Of a stretch of DNA of 43,176 nucleotides, positions 9,701 through 16,138 are shown piece by piece. Origin of the DNA: an uncultured Flavobacterium sp. GTDB lineage: Bacteria; Bacteroidota; Bacteroidia; Flavobacteriales; Flavobacteriaceae. The translations under genes and the position numbers were made by a program. The stretch lies in assembly GCA_913060575.1 (NCBI GenBank), contig CAJXRR010000002.1, forward strand, positions 1-43,176, written 5' to 3'. Below the pieces are notes generated by a model, which had not been told where the DNA came from, made no database searches, and worked only from the letters and a program-made list of their open reading frames with translations. Within the stretch, counting starts at the first letter, position 1, and the number at the start of each line of letters is the position of its first letter.

Positions 9701-10921
9701 AACAGAGCTCTTGAAAATGGCTGGTTAATAGCGCCAAGAGCAGATGGTCAAGATTATTATGATAAAACTTATGTAAGAACTCATTATAACAAATTAGATT
9801 ATAATTTTTCTTTAAAACCAGTTAAAGACTTAAATATAGAACTTACAGGAAACAAGATTACTACTAGAAGTTTATCACAACAATTAGATATTAGAGTAGA
9901 TGCTAGTGATCCTTCCGGAAATGGATTTATAGACGAAACTATTCCTGCGTTTATCACAGGAAATTTTAGCACAAGTCACTCAATGTTTTCTACCGCTTTT
10001 AAAGATGGAGACGAATTATTTCAACAATTAAGAACCAATAGAGTTGCCATCTCTAGACGATTAGGAGAACAAGCAGGAATCGATGTAAATGATCCAAGTA
10101 ATATAGACCCAGTAACTGGAACTGTAATAGGTTTTGGTAATAACAGTCAAGATGTATTATTACCAGCATTTTTAGCAGCATATTCTGGTAAAGATGCAGG
10201 AAAAGTGAAGCTTGGAATCTTTAGAGATATTCCTATTCCAGCATGGAATTTACGATACACAGGATTAATGAAATACAAATGGTTTAAAAAGAACTTTAGT
10301 AGTTTTAGTCTAAGTCACGGTTATAAATCTTCGTATACAATTTCTAACTTCACAAACAACCTTCAGTTTGATGCAAGCAATCCATCGGCAACAAATGCAG
10401 CTGGTAATTTCGAATCTAATATTTTGATCTCCTCAGCAACCTTGGTTGATGAGTTTTCACCGCTTATTCGTGTAGATATGAAGATGAAAAACTCATTTTC
10501 AATGCGTGGAGAAGTAAAAAGAGATAGAACACTTACTATGAATTTTAATAACAGTACGCTTACTGATATTAAAGGAACTGAATATATATTTGGTTTTGGT
10601 TATGTGTTTAAAGATGTAAAAATGAAGACTTCTTTTACAGGAAAGAAACAAACCTTGAAAGGTGATATTAATTTAAGAGCAGACGTTTCCTTAAGAGACA
10701 ATTTAACCTTGGTAAGGTCTGTAGATTCTGACAATGATCAAATTAGTGGAGGGCAAAAATTATTTTCATTAAAATTAACTGCAGAATACAGATTAAATAG
10801 TAATTTAACCACGTCGTTTTATTACAACCATCAAACGTCTAGATATGCGATTTCAACCACATTTCCAAGACAATCAATAAACGCAGGATTTAATTTTATA
10901 TATAATTTAGGAGGAAACTAA
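3788..10921 (+). CDS. sprA: SprA, T9SS outer-membrane translocon and gliding motility protein
   Basis: SprA (Sov in Porphyromonas) forms the giant outer-membrane beta-barrel through which T9SS cargo leaves the cell, and is needed for gliding in flavobacteria. The 2377-residue length fits the family. A signal peptide (about residues 1-23, ending NIDAQ) is followed by a long beta-rich protein with many aromatic-ended strands and the C-terminal strand FNFIYNLGGN. The start is TTG at 3788. An in-frame stop at 3770 rules out anything upstream, and the next ATG would remove the signal peptide. Its place between ruvA and gcvH matches my recollection of the Flavobacterium johnsoniae sprA region. A T9SS-sorted amylase in the same window is a likely client. 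Confidence 0.96.
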   Translation: MNQFQKYIVCFLFFVGFASNIDAQTTTKKKDSVTTKKDTLDLKYNFNHSRTGKMLLKYPSKIEVIYDKELNKYVFVEKVGDYYIRTPIFMTPEEYDKYRLRRDMLEYFKSKISARNSRDAAAKKDLLPTYYVNSDFFETIFGGNEIKITPTGNINLKLGFIYQNTDNPQLSEQNRSSFTFDFDQQINAGIQAQIGERLKLTANYDTQTTFDFQNLIKLEYTPNEDDILQGIEAGNVTMPIKNSLINGAQSLFGVKTKLQFGKTNITAVFSQQNSESNTVTAQGGSSVQEFELRATDYDNDRHFFLSQYFRENYARSLQNYPLISSPINITRIEVWITNRNASVEDFRSIVAFADIAEPKPENYVSVNGLVTPSPTAPAVNTVLLPTNESNNISDALSNSQIRDISTVDSYLSGTYGMSQGTDYSLLQNARKLQPNEYTLNSQLGFVSLNRRLNDGEVLAVAYEYTVVGSSNGGTSFKVGEFSNDGITAPENLAVKLLRSEILTTKRTIAGVEEAFPTWNLMMKNVYALGAFPLTPDGFRFEIQYRDDQTGIPSNTLQNAQTTGVANTPLLQVFNLDRLDQTQFQTPDGYFDYVEGITINSQNGYVIFPQAEPFGNDLESSLNVQADVDLFVFNELYLDTKINVKNNNQNKDKFLLKGYFKSENSGGIPLNAFNVPRGSVTVTAGGRQLVEGIDYVVDYLAGRVQILDPGLQSSGIPIQVSTENNAVFNQQRKTFMGVDVEHIFNENFILGATILNVNERPLTPKVNFGVEPINNTMLGMNLDFSTEMPKFTKWVNKLPFVDTDAPSNLSIRADMAYLIPGSPSGIDVSGSATAYIDDFEASQIPISLLTPLQWYTASTPQRSAANLNGLAGDLTYNDLRSRLAWYNIDPIFYGAGNTPGNIDADALSRAETRQINFDELFPNQELDVTQQTLVRTLDLSFFPSERGPYNFDTDNVSSDGTFTDPNTRWAGIMRPLTTNNFEQANVEYIQFWMMDPYTNYSITNAEGLPQGVNPQDPQNQVGDLYFNLGNISEDILKDNQKMYENGLPTDGLNTNTIDTRWGKVPRNPSIIYAFDEEDASRTRQDIGLDGLTDDEERIKFPAFANLEDPASDNYRYYRGGDLDAIDASIITRYKLFNNTQGNSPTLNQSTESFPTSATTYPDVEDINKDQTMNTVESYYEYKVSLNSSDLNVGQNFIVDQKDTQVTLNNGQVQTARWYQFRIPIRSGTPINNISDFNSIRFIRMFMTNFKMPVVLRFGELDLVRGDWRRYTRTLDPNINPDQALTQQELNNFEVGVVNIEQNEGRYVLPPGIIRERLQGSTTVQQQNEQSVSMTVNNLAQNKVRAIYKNISVDLRRYKELKMFLHAEPTMVGGVGDDELSAIIRLGTDLNDNFYQLEIPLKISPNGSLAPLDVWPEANNLEAMLEVLGKTKLARDVANAPINDLFTAPGGNPGELVIRVKGNPTLAQIRTIMLGVRNNSPTDKSAEIWFNELRSAGFDNDGGWAAVVSADANFADVANVSMTGRMQTVGFGNVEDRVSQRSLDETKQYDVSTSINLGKMMPKSWGIELPMNYSVGETFIDPKFDPQYQDVELAEVEDAALSSNIPRGTDVSRDYTKRKSISFTNVRKNRNPESSKKPKFYDVENLSVSYSFNEETHRDYNIERAINQNVLASASYNFTFEPLYLEPFKKKELFKSKYLQLIRDINFNPIPTSLAVNSRINRTFNEQRSRNLVEGLSAQPTLRQRRFLFDWDYALAFNFTKSLAVNFNATNSYIYDAFGNGDDLEIFDNFFNVGRPSQYHQKLNTTYKFPINKIPHLGFLGVDYAYTADFDWSATSQDATIVERVGNLIQNANTHNVTGNINFAKLYKDTKFESLFVKKKGRGQATKNPLGGPGVPNQVSARQKNKQPLGQKVLKGFYDLITSVKTGKISYTENNGQLLPGYEPEVGFLGRDNFGGGLAPSLGFVFGSQVDIRNRALENGWLIAPRADGQDYYDKTYVRTHYNKLDYNFSLKPVKDLNIELTGNKITTRSLSQQLDIRVDASDPSGNGFIDETIPAFITGNFSTSHSMFSTAFKDGDELFQQLRTNRVAISRRLGEQAGIDVNDPSNIDPVTGTVIGFGNNSQDVLLPAFLAAYSGKDAGKVKLGIFRDIPIPAWNLRYTGLMKYKWFKKNFSSFSLSHGYKSSYTISNFTNNLQFDASNPSATNAAGNFESNILISSATLVDEFSPLIRVDMKMKNSFSMRGEVKRDRTLTMNFNNSTLTDIKGTEYIFGFGYVFKDVKMKTSFTGKKQTLKGDINLRADVSLRDNLTLVRSVDSDNDQISGGQKLFSLKLTAEYRLNSNLTTSFYYNHQTSRYAISTTFPRQSINAGFNFIYNLGGN

Positions 10922-10939
10922 CAAAAAACAAGTATTAGA

Positions 10940-11320
10940 ATGAACATTCCATCAGATTTAAAATATACAAAAGACCACGAGTGGGTAAAAATTGAAGGAG
11001 ATACAGCAATCGTAGGGATTACTGATTTCGCACAAGGAGAATTAGGAGATATCGTTTATGTAGATGTAGATACATTAGATGATACCGTAGAAAAAGACGA
11101 AGTATTTGGTTCTGTAGAAGCTGTAAAAACAGTTTCAGATTTATTTATGCCGTTATCTGGAGAAGTAATAGAATTTAATGAAGAATTAGAAGATGAGCCA
11201 GAGCTAGTTAATAAAGATCCATACGGTAAAGGATGGATGATTAAACTAACAATTAGCGACGATTCTCAAATAGCCGATTTATTAGATGCTCAAACGTATC
11301 AAGACCTTATTGGAGGATAA
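10940..11320 (+). CDS. gcvH: Glycine cleavage system H protein
   Basis: GcvH is the lipoyl carrier that shuttles the aminomethyl group between the P, T and L proteins of glycine cleavage. The 126-residue protein begins [17 protein letters not shown]. The lipoylation motif GSVEAVKT places the modified lysine at residue 63. YGKGWMIKL and the acidic C-terminus are also typical. It starts 18 nt after sprA and its 3' end overlaps the VanZ-like gene by 35 nt. The P, T and L protein genes are not in this window. Confidence 0.97.
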   Translation: MNIPSDLKYTKDHEWVKIEGDTAIVGITDFAQGELGDIVYVDVDTLDDTVEKDEVFGSVEAVKTVSDLFMPLSGEVIEFNEELEDEPELVNKDPYGKGWMIKLTISDDSQIADLLDAQTYQDLIGG

Positions 11321-11675
11321 GGCTATATTTATTGCTATTTCAATAACTATTTTTATAGCAATTCTTAGTCTCATTAAAACGGATAACATACCACTAGAAT
11401 CTTTTTCAAATTCAGATAAGGTATATCATGCTATTGCATATTTTTTCTTGATGCTTTCTTGGCTATATACTTTTCATAAAAAAGAAGCATTCAATAAAAA
11501 CGTTAAATATGTAATTCTTGCCTGTTTTATTTACGGCATAATTATTGAAGTATTGCAAGGTGTTACAACAACTTACAGGACAGCAAGTTATTTAGATATG
11601 CTAGCAAATGGTTCAGGAGTTGTCTTAGCGGTTTTAGCATTTCATTTATTTGAAAAAAAAATTCGGGTTATTTAA
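11286..11675 (+). CDS. VanZ-like small membrane protein
   Basis: This 129-residue protein has four likely transmembrane segments: [17 protein letters not shown], the [14 protein letters not shown] region, the [17 protein letters not shown] region, and [13 protein letters not shown]. The [13 protein letters not shown] and EVLQ...[12 protein letters not shown] pattern is that of VanZ-family proteins, whose general function in Bacteroidetes is not known. It starts inside gcvH in the +1 frame (35-nt overlap), pointing to translational coupling. The start ATG at 11286 gives a basic N-terminus ([12 protein letters not shown]) before the first helix. No drug-resistance role should be assumed. Confidence 0.85.
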   Translation: MLKRIKTLLEDKAIFIAISITIFIAILSLIKTDNIPLESFSNSDKVYHAIAYFFLMLSWLYTFHKKEAFNKNVKYVILACFIYGIIIEVLQGVTTTYRTASYLDMLANGSGVVLAVLAFHLFEKKIRVI

Positions 11676-11740
11676 TGTTAAATCTTGTAAATCACACAAT
11701 AATTTAATTAAATTAGCAAACTATTAAAAAACTTTCAGGA

Positions 11741-12460
11741 ATGGAAATCAAAAAAAACCCAAAAGCAAACTTAGAAAACTATAGTAAATTGTTTATGCAA
11801 TTAGGTCTAGTTTTAGCGCTTTTTGTTACCTATGTAGCTATAGAAAAAAAGACTTTTGATCGTCAATTTGGTGATTTAGGAGATGTGTCAATGAACGCTG
11901 ATATGGAAGAGGAAATTCCAATTACAGAGCGTATTGAACCAGAAATTCCTAAAACTCCACCACCACCAACTCCAGAAAAAATTGAGGTTGTTGAAGATGA
12001 AAAAGAAGTTGAAGAAACTGTCATAGAATCTACAGAAACTGATGAAACAGAAGCTGTAGAGGTTGAAGAAATTGTAGAGGTTGAAGAAGCTGAAGAAGTA
12101 ATTGAAGACGTTCCTTTTACTATTATTGAAGATGTACCGGTATTTCCAGGTTGTACAGGAAGTAAAGCTGAATTAAAATCTTGTTTTAACAAACAAATGC
12201 AAAGACATTTTGGTAAAAAATTCGATACAGATTTACCAAACGAGCTAGGATTATCTCCAGGTAGAAAAAGAATTATCATGTTATTTAAGATAGATAGAAC
12301 TGGTAATATTGTAGATATTAGAGCGAAGGCTCCACACCCAAGATTAACAGCAGAAGCTATTAGAATCATTAAATTACTTCCTAGAATGAAACCAGGAAGA
12401 CAAAGAGGAAAACCAGTAGGTGTAAAATACACACTTCCTATGAGAATAGATGTAGAATAA
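11741..12460 (+). CDS. tonB: Energy transducer TonB, first copy
   Basis: TonB couples the inner-membrane proton-driven ExbBD motor to outer-membrane TonB-dependent transporters. The 239-residue protein has one N-terminal membrane anchor (about residues 18-36, FMQLGLVLALFVTYVAI). A periplasmic linker follows with PKTPPPPTPEK and a long Glu/Val-rich run. The C-terminal domain (from about residue 125) carries PVFPGCTG, a second Cys in LKSCFNKQ, and ends KYTLPMRIDVE. The two Cys could form a disulfide. A strong terminator follows at 12486, and the next gene is a paralogue with the same plan. Whether this copy serves SusC cannot be told from sequence. Confidence 0.9.
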   Translation: MEIKKNPKANLENYSKLFMQLGLVLALFVTYVAIEKKTFDRQFGDLGDVSMNADMEEEIPITERIEPEIPKTPPPPTPEKIEVVEDEKEVEETVIESTETDETEAVEVEEIVEVEEAEEVIEDVPFTIIEDVPVFPGCTGSKAELKSCFNKQMQRHFGKKFDTDLPNELGLSPGRKRIIMLFKIDRTGNIVDIRAKAPHPRLTAEAIRIIKLLPRMKPGRQRGKPVGVKYTLPMRIDVE

Positions 12461-12485
12461 TAATACATCATTTTAAAAATATTTG

Positions 12486-12513
12486 AATCCCAACTTTATA
12501 GTTGGGATTTTTT
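12486..12513 (+). terminator. Intrinsic terminator after first tonB
   Basis: A perfect 9-bp stem (aatcccaac / gttgggatt) closes a 6-nt loop and is followed by a T-rich run. It sits 26 nt after the stop of the first tonB gene, so the second copy probably has its own promoter in the ~50 nt that follow. Confidence 0.88.
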
Positions 12514-12561
12514 ATTGGCATACTATTTGTTTTTTAGTAAATAATCTTAAAATAAATAGTT

Positions 12562-13281
12562 ATGCAAAACAAGAAAAACCCAAAGTACAATTTAGACAAT
12601 TACAGTAAAATTTTTATGCAACTAGGCTTAGTTTTAGCTCTCTTTGTTACCTATGTAATTGTAGAGTACGAAATAGTTAACAGAGAATTTAAAGAGCTTT
12701 CAGAAGTTAGTTTTATTTCTATTGTTGAAAATGAAACGATTATCACTAAAAGACCACAACCTAAAATACCTAAAGTTAAAAAACCACAACCTTTTATATC
12801 TATAGACAAAAAGAAAGATTTAGAAGACCTTATTGAAACTGTTATTAAACCGATAGATTTAGAACCAAAAGTTTCAGATTTTTTGGATACGTTTACTGAA
12901 GTTAAAATTGATGAAGAAATCATTGAAGATGTTCCAATGGATTTTGTTGAAAACGCACCAATATTTCCTGGTTGTAAAGGAAACAATAAAGAGTTAAAAG
13001 ATTGTTTTAATAAAAAAATCCAGCAACACTTTCAAAAGAAATTTGATTCAGATCTCCCAAATGAACTAGGATTGTCATCTGGAAAGAAAAGAGTCATTAT
13101 GCTTTTTAAAATAGATGAATCAGGAAACATTATCGATATCAGAACAAAAGCACCACATCCAAAGCTAGATAAAGAAGCTCAAAGAATTATAAAATTGTTA
13201 CCAAAAATGAAACCTGGACAACAACAAGGAAAAGCAGTACGAGTTAAATATACATTACCTATGAGAATAGATGTAGAGTAA
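12562..13281 (+). CDS. tonB: Energy transducer TonB, second tandem copy
   Basis: This is a paralogue of the preceding TonB with the same length of 239 residues. The start (NPKYNLDNYSKIFMQLGLVLALFVTYV) and the C-terminal domain (PIFPGCKG, LKDCFNKK, LPNELGLS, KYTLPMRIDVE) are closely similar. The linker has diverged: it is Lys/Pro/Ile-rich (RPQPKIPKVKKPQP) instead of Glu-rich. The pattern of conserved ends and a changed linker suggests an old tandem duplication with possible change of partner or spacing. A weaker hairpin follows at 13313-13340. Confidence 0.88.
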   Translation: MQNKKNPKYNLDNYSKIFMQLGLVLALFVTYVIVEYEIVNREFKELSEVSFISIVENETIITKRPQPKIPKVKKPQPFISIDKKKDLEDLIETVIKPIDLEPKVSDFLDTFTEVKIDEEIIEDVPMDFVENAPIFPGCKGNNKELKDCFNKKIQQHFQKKFDSDLPNELGLSSGKKRVIMLFKIDESGNIIDIRTKAPHPKLDKEAQRIIKLLPKMKPGQQQGKAVRVKYTLPMRIDVE

Positions 13282-13312
13282 TTTTATATTTTTAGGAAAT
13301 TCAGTTTACTAT

Positions 13313-13340
13313 AAAAAACAACTAAATTGGTTGCTTTTTA
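13313..13340 (+). terminator. Probable terminator after second tonB
   Basis: An A-rich left arm ending caac pairs with gttg followed by a T-run (aaaaaacaac / ggttgctttttat), with one mismatch in the stem. It lies about 30 nt after the stop codon. Confidence 0.5.
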
Positions 13341-13420
13341 TATTGATAGTAGATGCTAACAAAGATTTCAATAATAAATTGTATTTTCGAATCATATAAA
13401 ACGATACATTTCTTAGCTTT

Positions 13421-13999
13421 ATGAAATCTTACTTTGCACATGAAAGCGCTATCATAGATAATAATTGTAAAATTGGTTCTGGAACCAAAATTTGGCATTT
13501 TAGCCATGTGATGTCTAACTGTGTTATTGGTGAAAACTGTAATTTAGGTCAGAATGTTGTGGTTTCTCCAGAAGTTATTTTAGGCCAAAATGTAAAAGTT
13601 CAAAACAACGTTTCTATCTACACTGGAGTTATCTGTGAAGATGATGTCTTTTTAGGGCCTTCAATGGTATTTACCAATGTTATCAACCCAAGAAGTGCTA
13701 TTAAAAGAAGAGATGAGTTTAAAAGAACCCTGGTGAAACAAGGAGCAAGTATAGGAGCTAATGCTACCATTGTTTGTGGAAATGATATTGGTGAATATGC
13801 TTTTATAGGAGCCGGAGCCGTAGTTGTCAAAGAAGTTTTGCCCTATGCTTTGGTCGTTGGAAATCCTTCAAGACAAATAGGTTGGATTAGCGAATATGGA
13901 CATCGATTAGAATTTAATGAACATGGTTTTGCAATTTGTCCAGAGAGCAAAGAAACCTATCAATTAAAAGAAAATAGCGTATCTAAAATTAATCCTTAA
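13421..13999 (+). CDS. Hexapeptide-repeat sugar N-acetyltransferase (WbpD/WlbB type)
   Basis: The 192-residue protein is a left-handed beta-helix acyltransferase built of hexapeptide repeats such as [14 protein letters not shown]. The stretch [16 protein letters not shown], then [13 protein letters not shown], then [21 protein letters not shown], is characteristic of enzymes that acetylate a 3-amino group on UDP-2-acetamido-3-amino uronic acids for surface polysaccharide. The exact sugar is inferred by family only, and no matching dehydrogenase or aminotransferase is in view. The next ORF starts directly after its stop codon (taa|atg), so the two are co-transcribed and probably coupled. A possible promoter (TTG-N23-TACATTTC) ends close to the start codon. 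Confidence 0.85.
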   Translation: MKSYFAHESAIIDNNCKIGSGTKIWHFSHVMSNCVIGENCNLGQNVVVSPEVILGQNVKVQNNVSIYTGVICEDDVFLGPSMVFTNVINPRSAIKRRDEFKRTLVKQGASIGANATIVCGNDIGEYAFIGAGAVVVKEVLPYALVVGNPSRQIGWISEYGHRLEFNEHGFAICPESKETYQLKENSVSKINP

Positions 14000-16057
14000 A
14001 TGAAGAAACTTTTTCTTGCCATCTATATATTGCTTCCTATTATGGGTTTCTCTCAGGTAGAGAAATTTCCTGTTTTTGATGAATGTACAGGAGAAACCAT
14101 AGAAAACATAAAAGATTGTTTTTTTAAGCAAACAAAAGAAACATTTTACAACGAGTTTAAAGAACCACCAATAATTGAAAACGAGAATTTTAAAGGAATT
14201 ATCAACGCTACTTTTATTGTAAATAATCAAGGTTTTTTTAAGCTGATTTATGTCAATTCACCTTATCAAGAATTAAAAGATGAAGTAGAACGAGTTTTTT
14301 TAAAATTCCCTAAAATAAAACCGGCGAGTTATAATAATCATAATGTAGAAATGCAATTTGTTTTTCCGTTGGTTTTTCCTTTGTTAGATGACCCAGAACC
14401 AGAGATGATCTATAATTACGAACCTCAAAAAAAAGACCTCAATAAGGTAGTAAAAAGGTTAGTAAACACATCCAAATACCCAAAACATACAAGTCATTTA
14501 AATATTCCATTTACACATCAACGTTATGTAGATTATGAATATGCAATGCATAAAAATAATACGCATACGGCTTCAAAACCTTATTTATATAAAGATGTAA
14601 ATCAACTGATAAATTTAGATTCTACAGTAAATCAATTTATCAAACCTGAAAAACAAACTTGGCTTGGGAGAAAAGTTTGGAATGAACACTTATTATCCGT
14701 TCAAGGAGAAGATTATTGGTTTAATTTAGATTTTTTAGTTGATGTTCAACTAGGAAAAGATAATTCAGATAATGTTTCTTTTACCTATAATAACTCTAGA
14801 ATTTTACAAATACAAGGAGGCTTAGGAGAACAACTTTCTTACTCTGCAACGGTATATGAAAGTCAAGGTAGATTTGCAGGATATGTCAATGAATTTATTT
14901 CTAACCCCTCATTAAATAATCGTCCAGCTTTTTCTGAAGGATTAGTGCCAGGAAGAGGAAAAGCAAAAGGTTTTAAAGACGATGCTTACGATTATCCTGT
15001 AGCAGAAGGATATTTGTCTTATACACCAAATAAATTCTTACAGTTTCAATTTGGACATGGAAGAAATTTTATAGGAGACGGATATCGATCTTTTGTGCTT
15101 TCAGATGTGGCTGCTCCCTCTTTATATTTGAAGGCATCCGTAGATTTTTGGAAGTTTAAATATACAAATCTTTGGATATGGGGGAACGATTTAAGACCCG
15201 CTTCTGTTATTAATAATGAGCATGCTAGAAAGTACATTGCTATTCATTATTTGAGCATCAATATTACAGAAAGATTTAACTTAGGACTATTTGAAACGGC
15301 AATTTCTTCAAGTGAAAATGGCATTGATGCAGGTTTTTTTAATCCTGTAATGTTTTATAGATCTGTAGAATTTAATAGAGGTGAAGATTCTGGAAACGCC
15401 TTAGTTGGTTTAACTGCTAAGTATAAATTATCAGATCAAATCTCACTGTATTCTCAATTGGTCGTTGATGAATTTTCTGTTGGAAATCTTACAAACTTAG
15501 GAGACTGGAGAAATAAATTTTCTATTCAACTGGGGACAAAATATTTTGATGCTTTTAAGGTTAAAAACCTATTCTTACAAGGAGAGTTTAACTATGCAAG
15601 ACCTTATACTTTTGCTCATAGAAACCCAATATTAAATTATGGAAATAATAATCAAGCCTTAGGTCATTTATGGGGTGCAAATTTTTGGGAATTGGTAGGA
15701 ATTGCTAGATATAAAAAAGATCGTTGGAGTGGAAGCGCAAAGTTAATCATTGGTAAAAAAGGATTTGATTTTGTAGATGAAACGACCAGTTATGGAGGAA
15801 ACATTTTTCAATCGTATGATATAAGACTTGGTGATACGGGAAATGCTCTAGCTCAAGGAAACGCAGCTACTATTTTTAATATAGACTTACAGGGAGATTA
15901 TTTAATCAACCCTTCTAATAATTTAAGTTTATTTGCAGGTGTTAGTTATCGTAATTTTTCGATTGATGCACCAACAAATGGATTCTCAACTAACAATAAT
16001 ATGTGGATAAGAGCAGGTATCCGAGCCGATTTATTTAACTGGTATTTAGATTTTTAA
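14000..16057 (+). CDS. remB: RemB-like gliding motility protein with N-terminal TonB-C-terminal-like domain
   Basis: The 685-residue protein has a signal peptide (residues 1-19, ending MGFSQ). Residues about 20-130 resemble the C-terminal domain of the two TonB genes just upstream: FPVFDECTG, IKDCFFKQTKETF, and FPKIKPASYNNHNVEMQFVFP line up with TonB PVFPGC..., CFNK..., and LLPKMKPG...VKYTLP. The rest is beta-rich with many aromatic strands and repeated FQFGHGRN / GLFETAISS-like elements, as in outer-membrane barrel or Wzi-like proteins. From memory, F. johnsoniae remB lies a few genes after sprA and gcvH, which supports the name. RemB is linked to gliding, but its biochemical role is not established. 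It could equally be called a capsule-assembly-like outer-membrane protein. Confidence 0.72.
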   Translation: MKKLFLAIYILLPIMGFSQVEKFPVFDECTGETIENIKDCFFKQTKETFYNEFKEPPIIENENFKGIINATFIVNNQGFFKLIYVNSPYQELKDEVERVFLKFPKIKPASYNNHNVEMQFVFPLVFPLLDDPEPEMIYNYEPQKKDLNKVVKRLVNTSKYPKHTSHLNIPFTHQRYVDYEYAMHKNNTHTASKPYLYKDVNQLINLDSTVNQFIKPEKQTWLGRKVWNEHLLSVQGEDYWFNLDFLVDVQLGKDNSDNVSFTYNNSRILQIQGGLGEQLSYSATVYESQGRFAGYVNEFISNPSLNNRPAFSEGLVPGRGKAKGFKDDAYDYPVAEGYLSYTPNKFLQFQFGHGRNFIGDGYRSFVLSDVAAPSLYLKASVDFWKFKYTNLWIWGNDLRPASVINNEHARKYIAIHYLSINITERFNLGLFETAISSSENGIDAGFFNPVMFYRSVEFNRGEDSGNALVGLTAKYKLSDQISLYSQLVVDEFSVGNLTNLGDWRNKFSIQLGTKYFDAFKVKNLFLQGEFNYARPYTFAHRNPILNYGNNNQALGHLWGANFWELVGIARYKKDRWSGSAKLIIGKKGFDFVDETTSYGGNIFQSYDIRLGDTGNALAQGNAATIFNIDLQGDYLINPSNNLSLFAGVSYRNFSIDAPTNGFSTNNNMWIRAGIRADLFNWYLDF

Positions 16058-16077
16058 TCGGCACAGTCTTTATCAAT

Positions 16078-16111
16078 AAAAAAGAGGAAAACAATTGTTT
16101 TCCTCTTTTTT
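16078..16111. terminator. Bidirectional terminator between remB and the amylase gene
   Basis: A perfect 34-bp palindrome (core gaggaaaacaattgttttcctc, quoted here only as gaggaaaac / gttttcctc arms) has A-runs on one side and T-runs on the other. It therefore ends transcription from both convergent genes: remB on plus and the alpha-amylase on minus. It also marks the boundary between the core block and the starch locus. Confidence 0.92.
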
Positions 16112-16138
16112 TATCAGTCTAAAAAACAATAAACGATC

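Noticed and set aside
11286-11675. Glycopeptide (teicoplanin) resistance gene vanZ
   Set aside because: Only the broad VanZ-like membrane family is supported; no van cluster is present and the host is Gram-negative.
11863-12471. 202-residue minus-strand ORF rich in Ser/Thr (SSTSTISSTSTASVSS)
   Set aside because: It is the antisense shadow of the Glu/Val-rich TonB linker; no independent coding signs.
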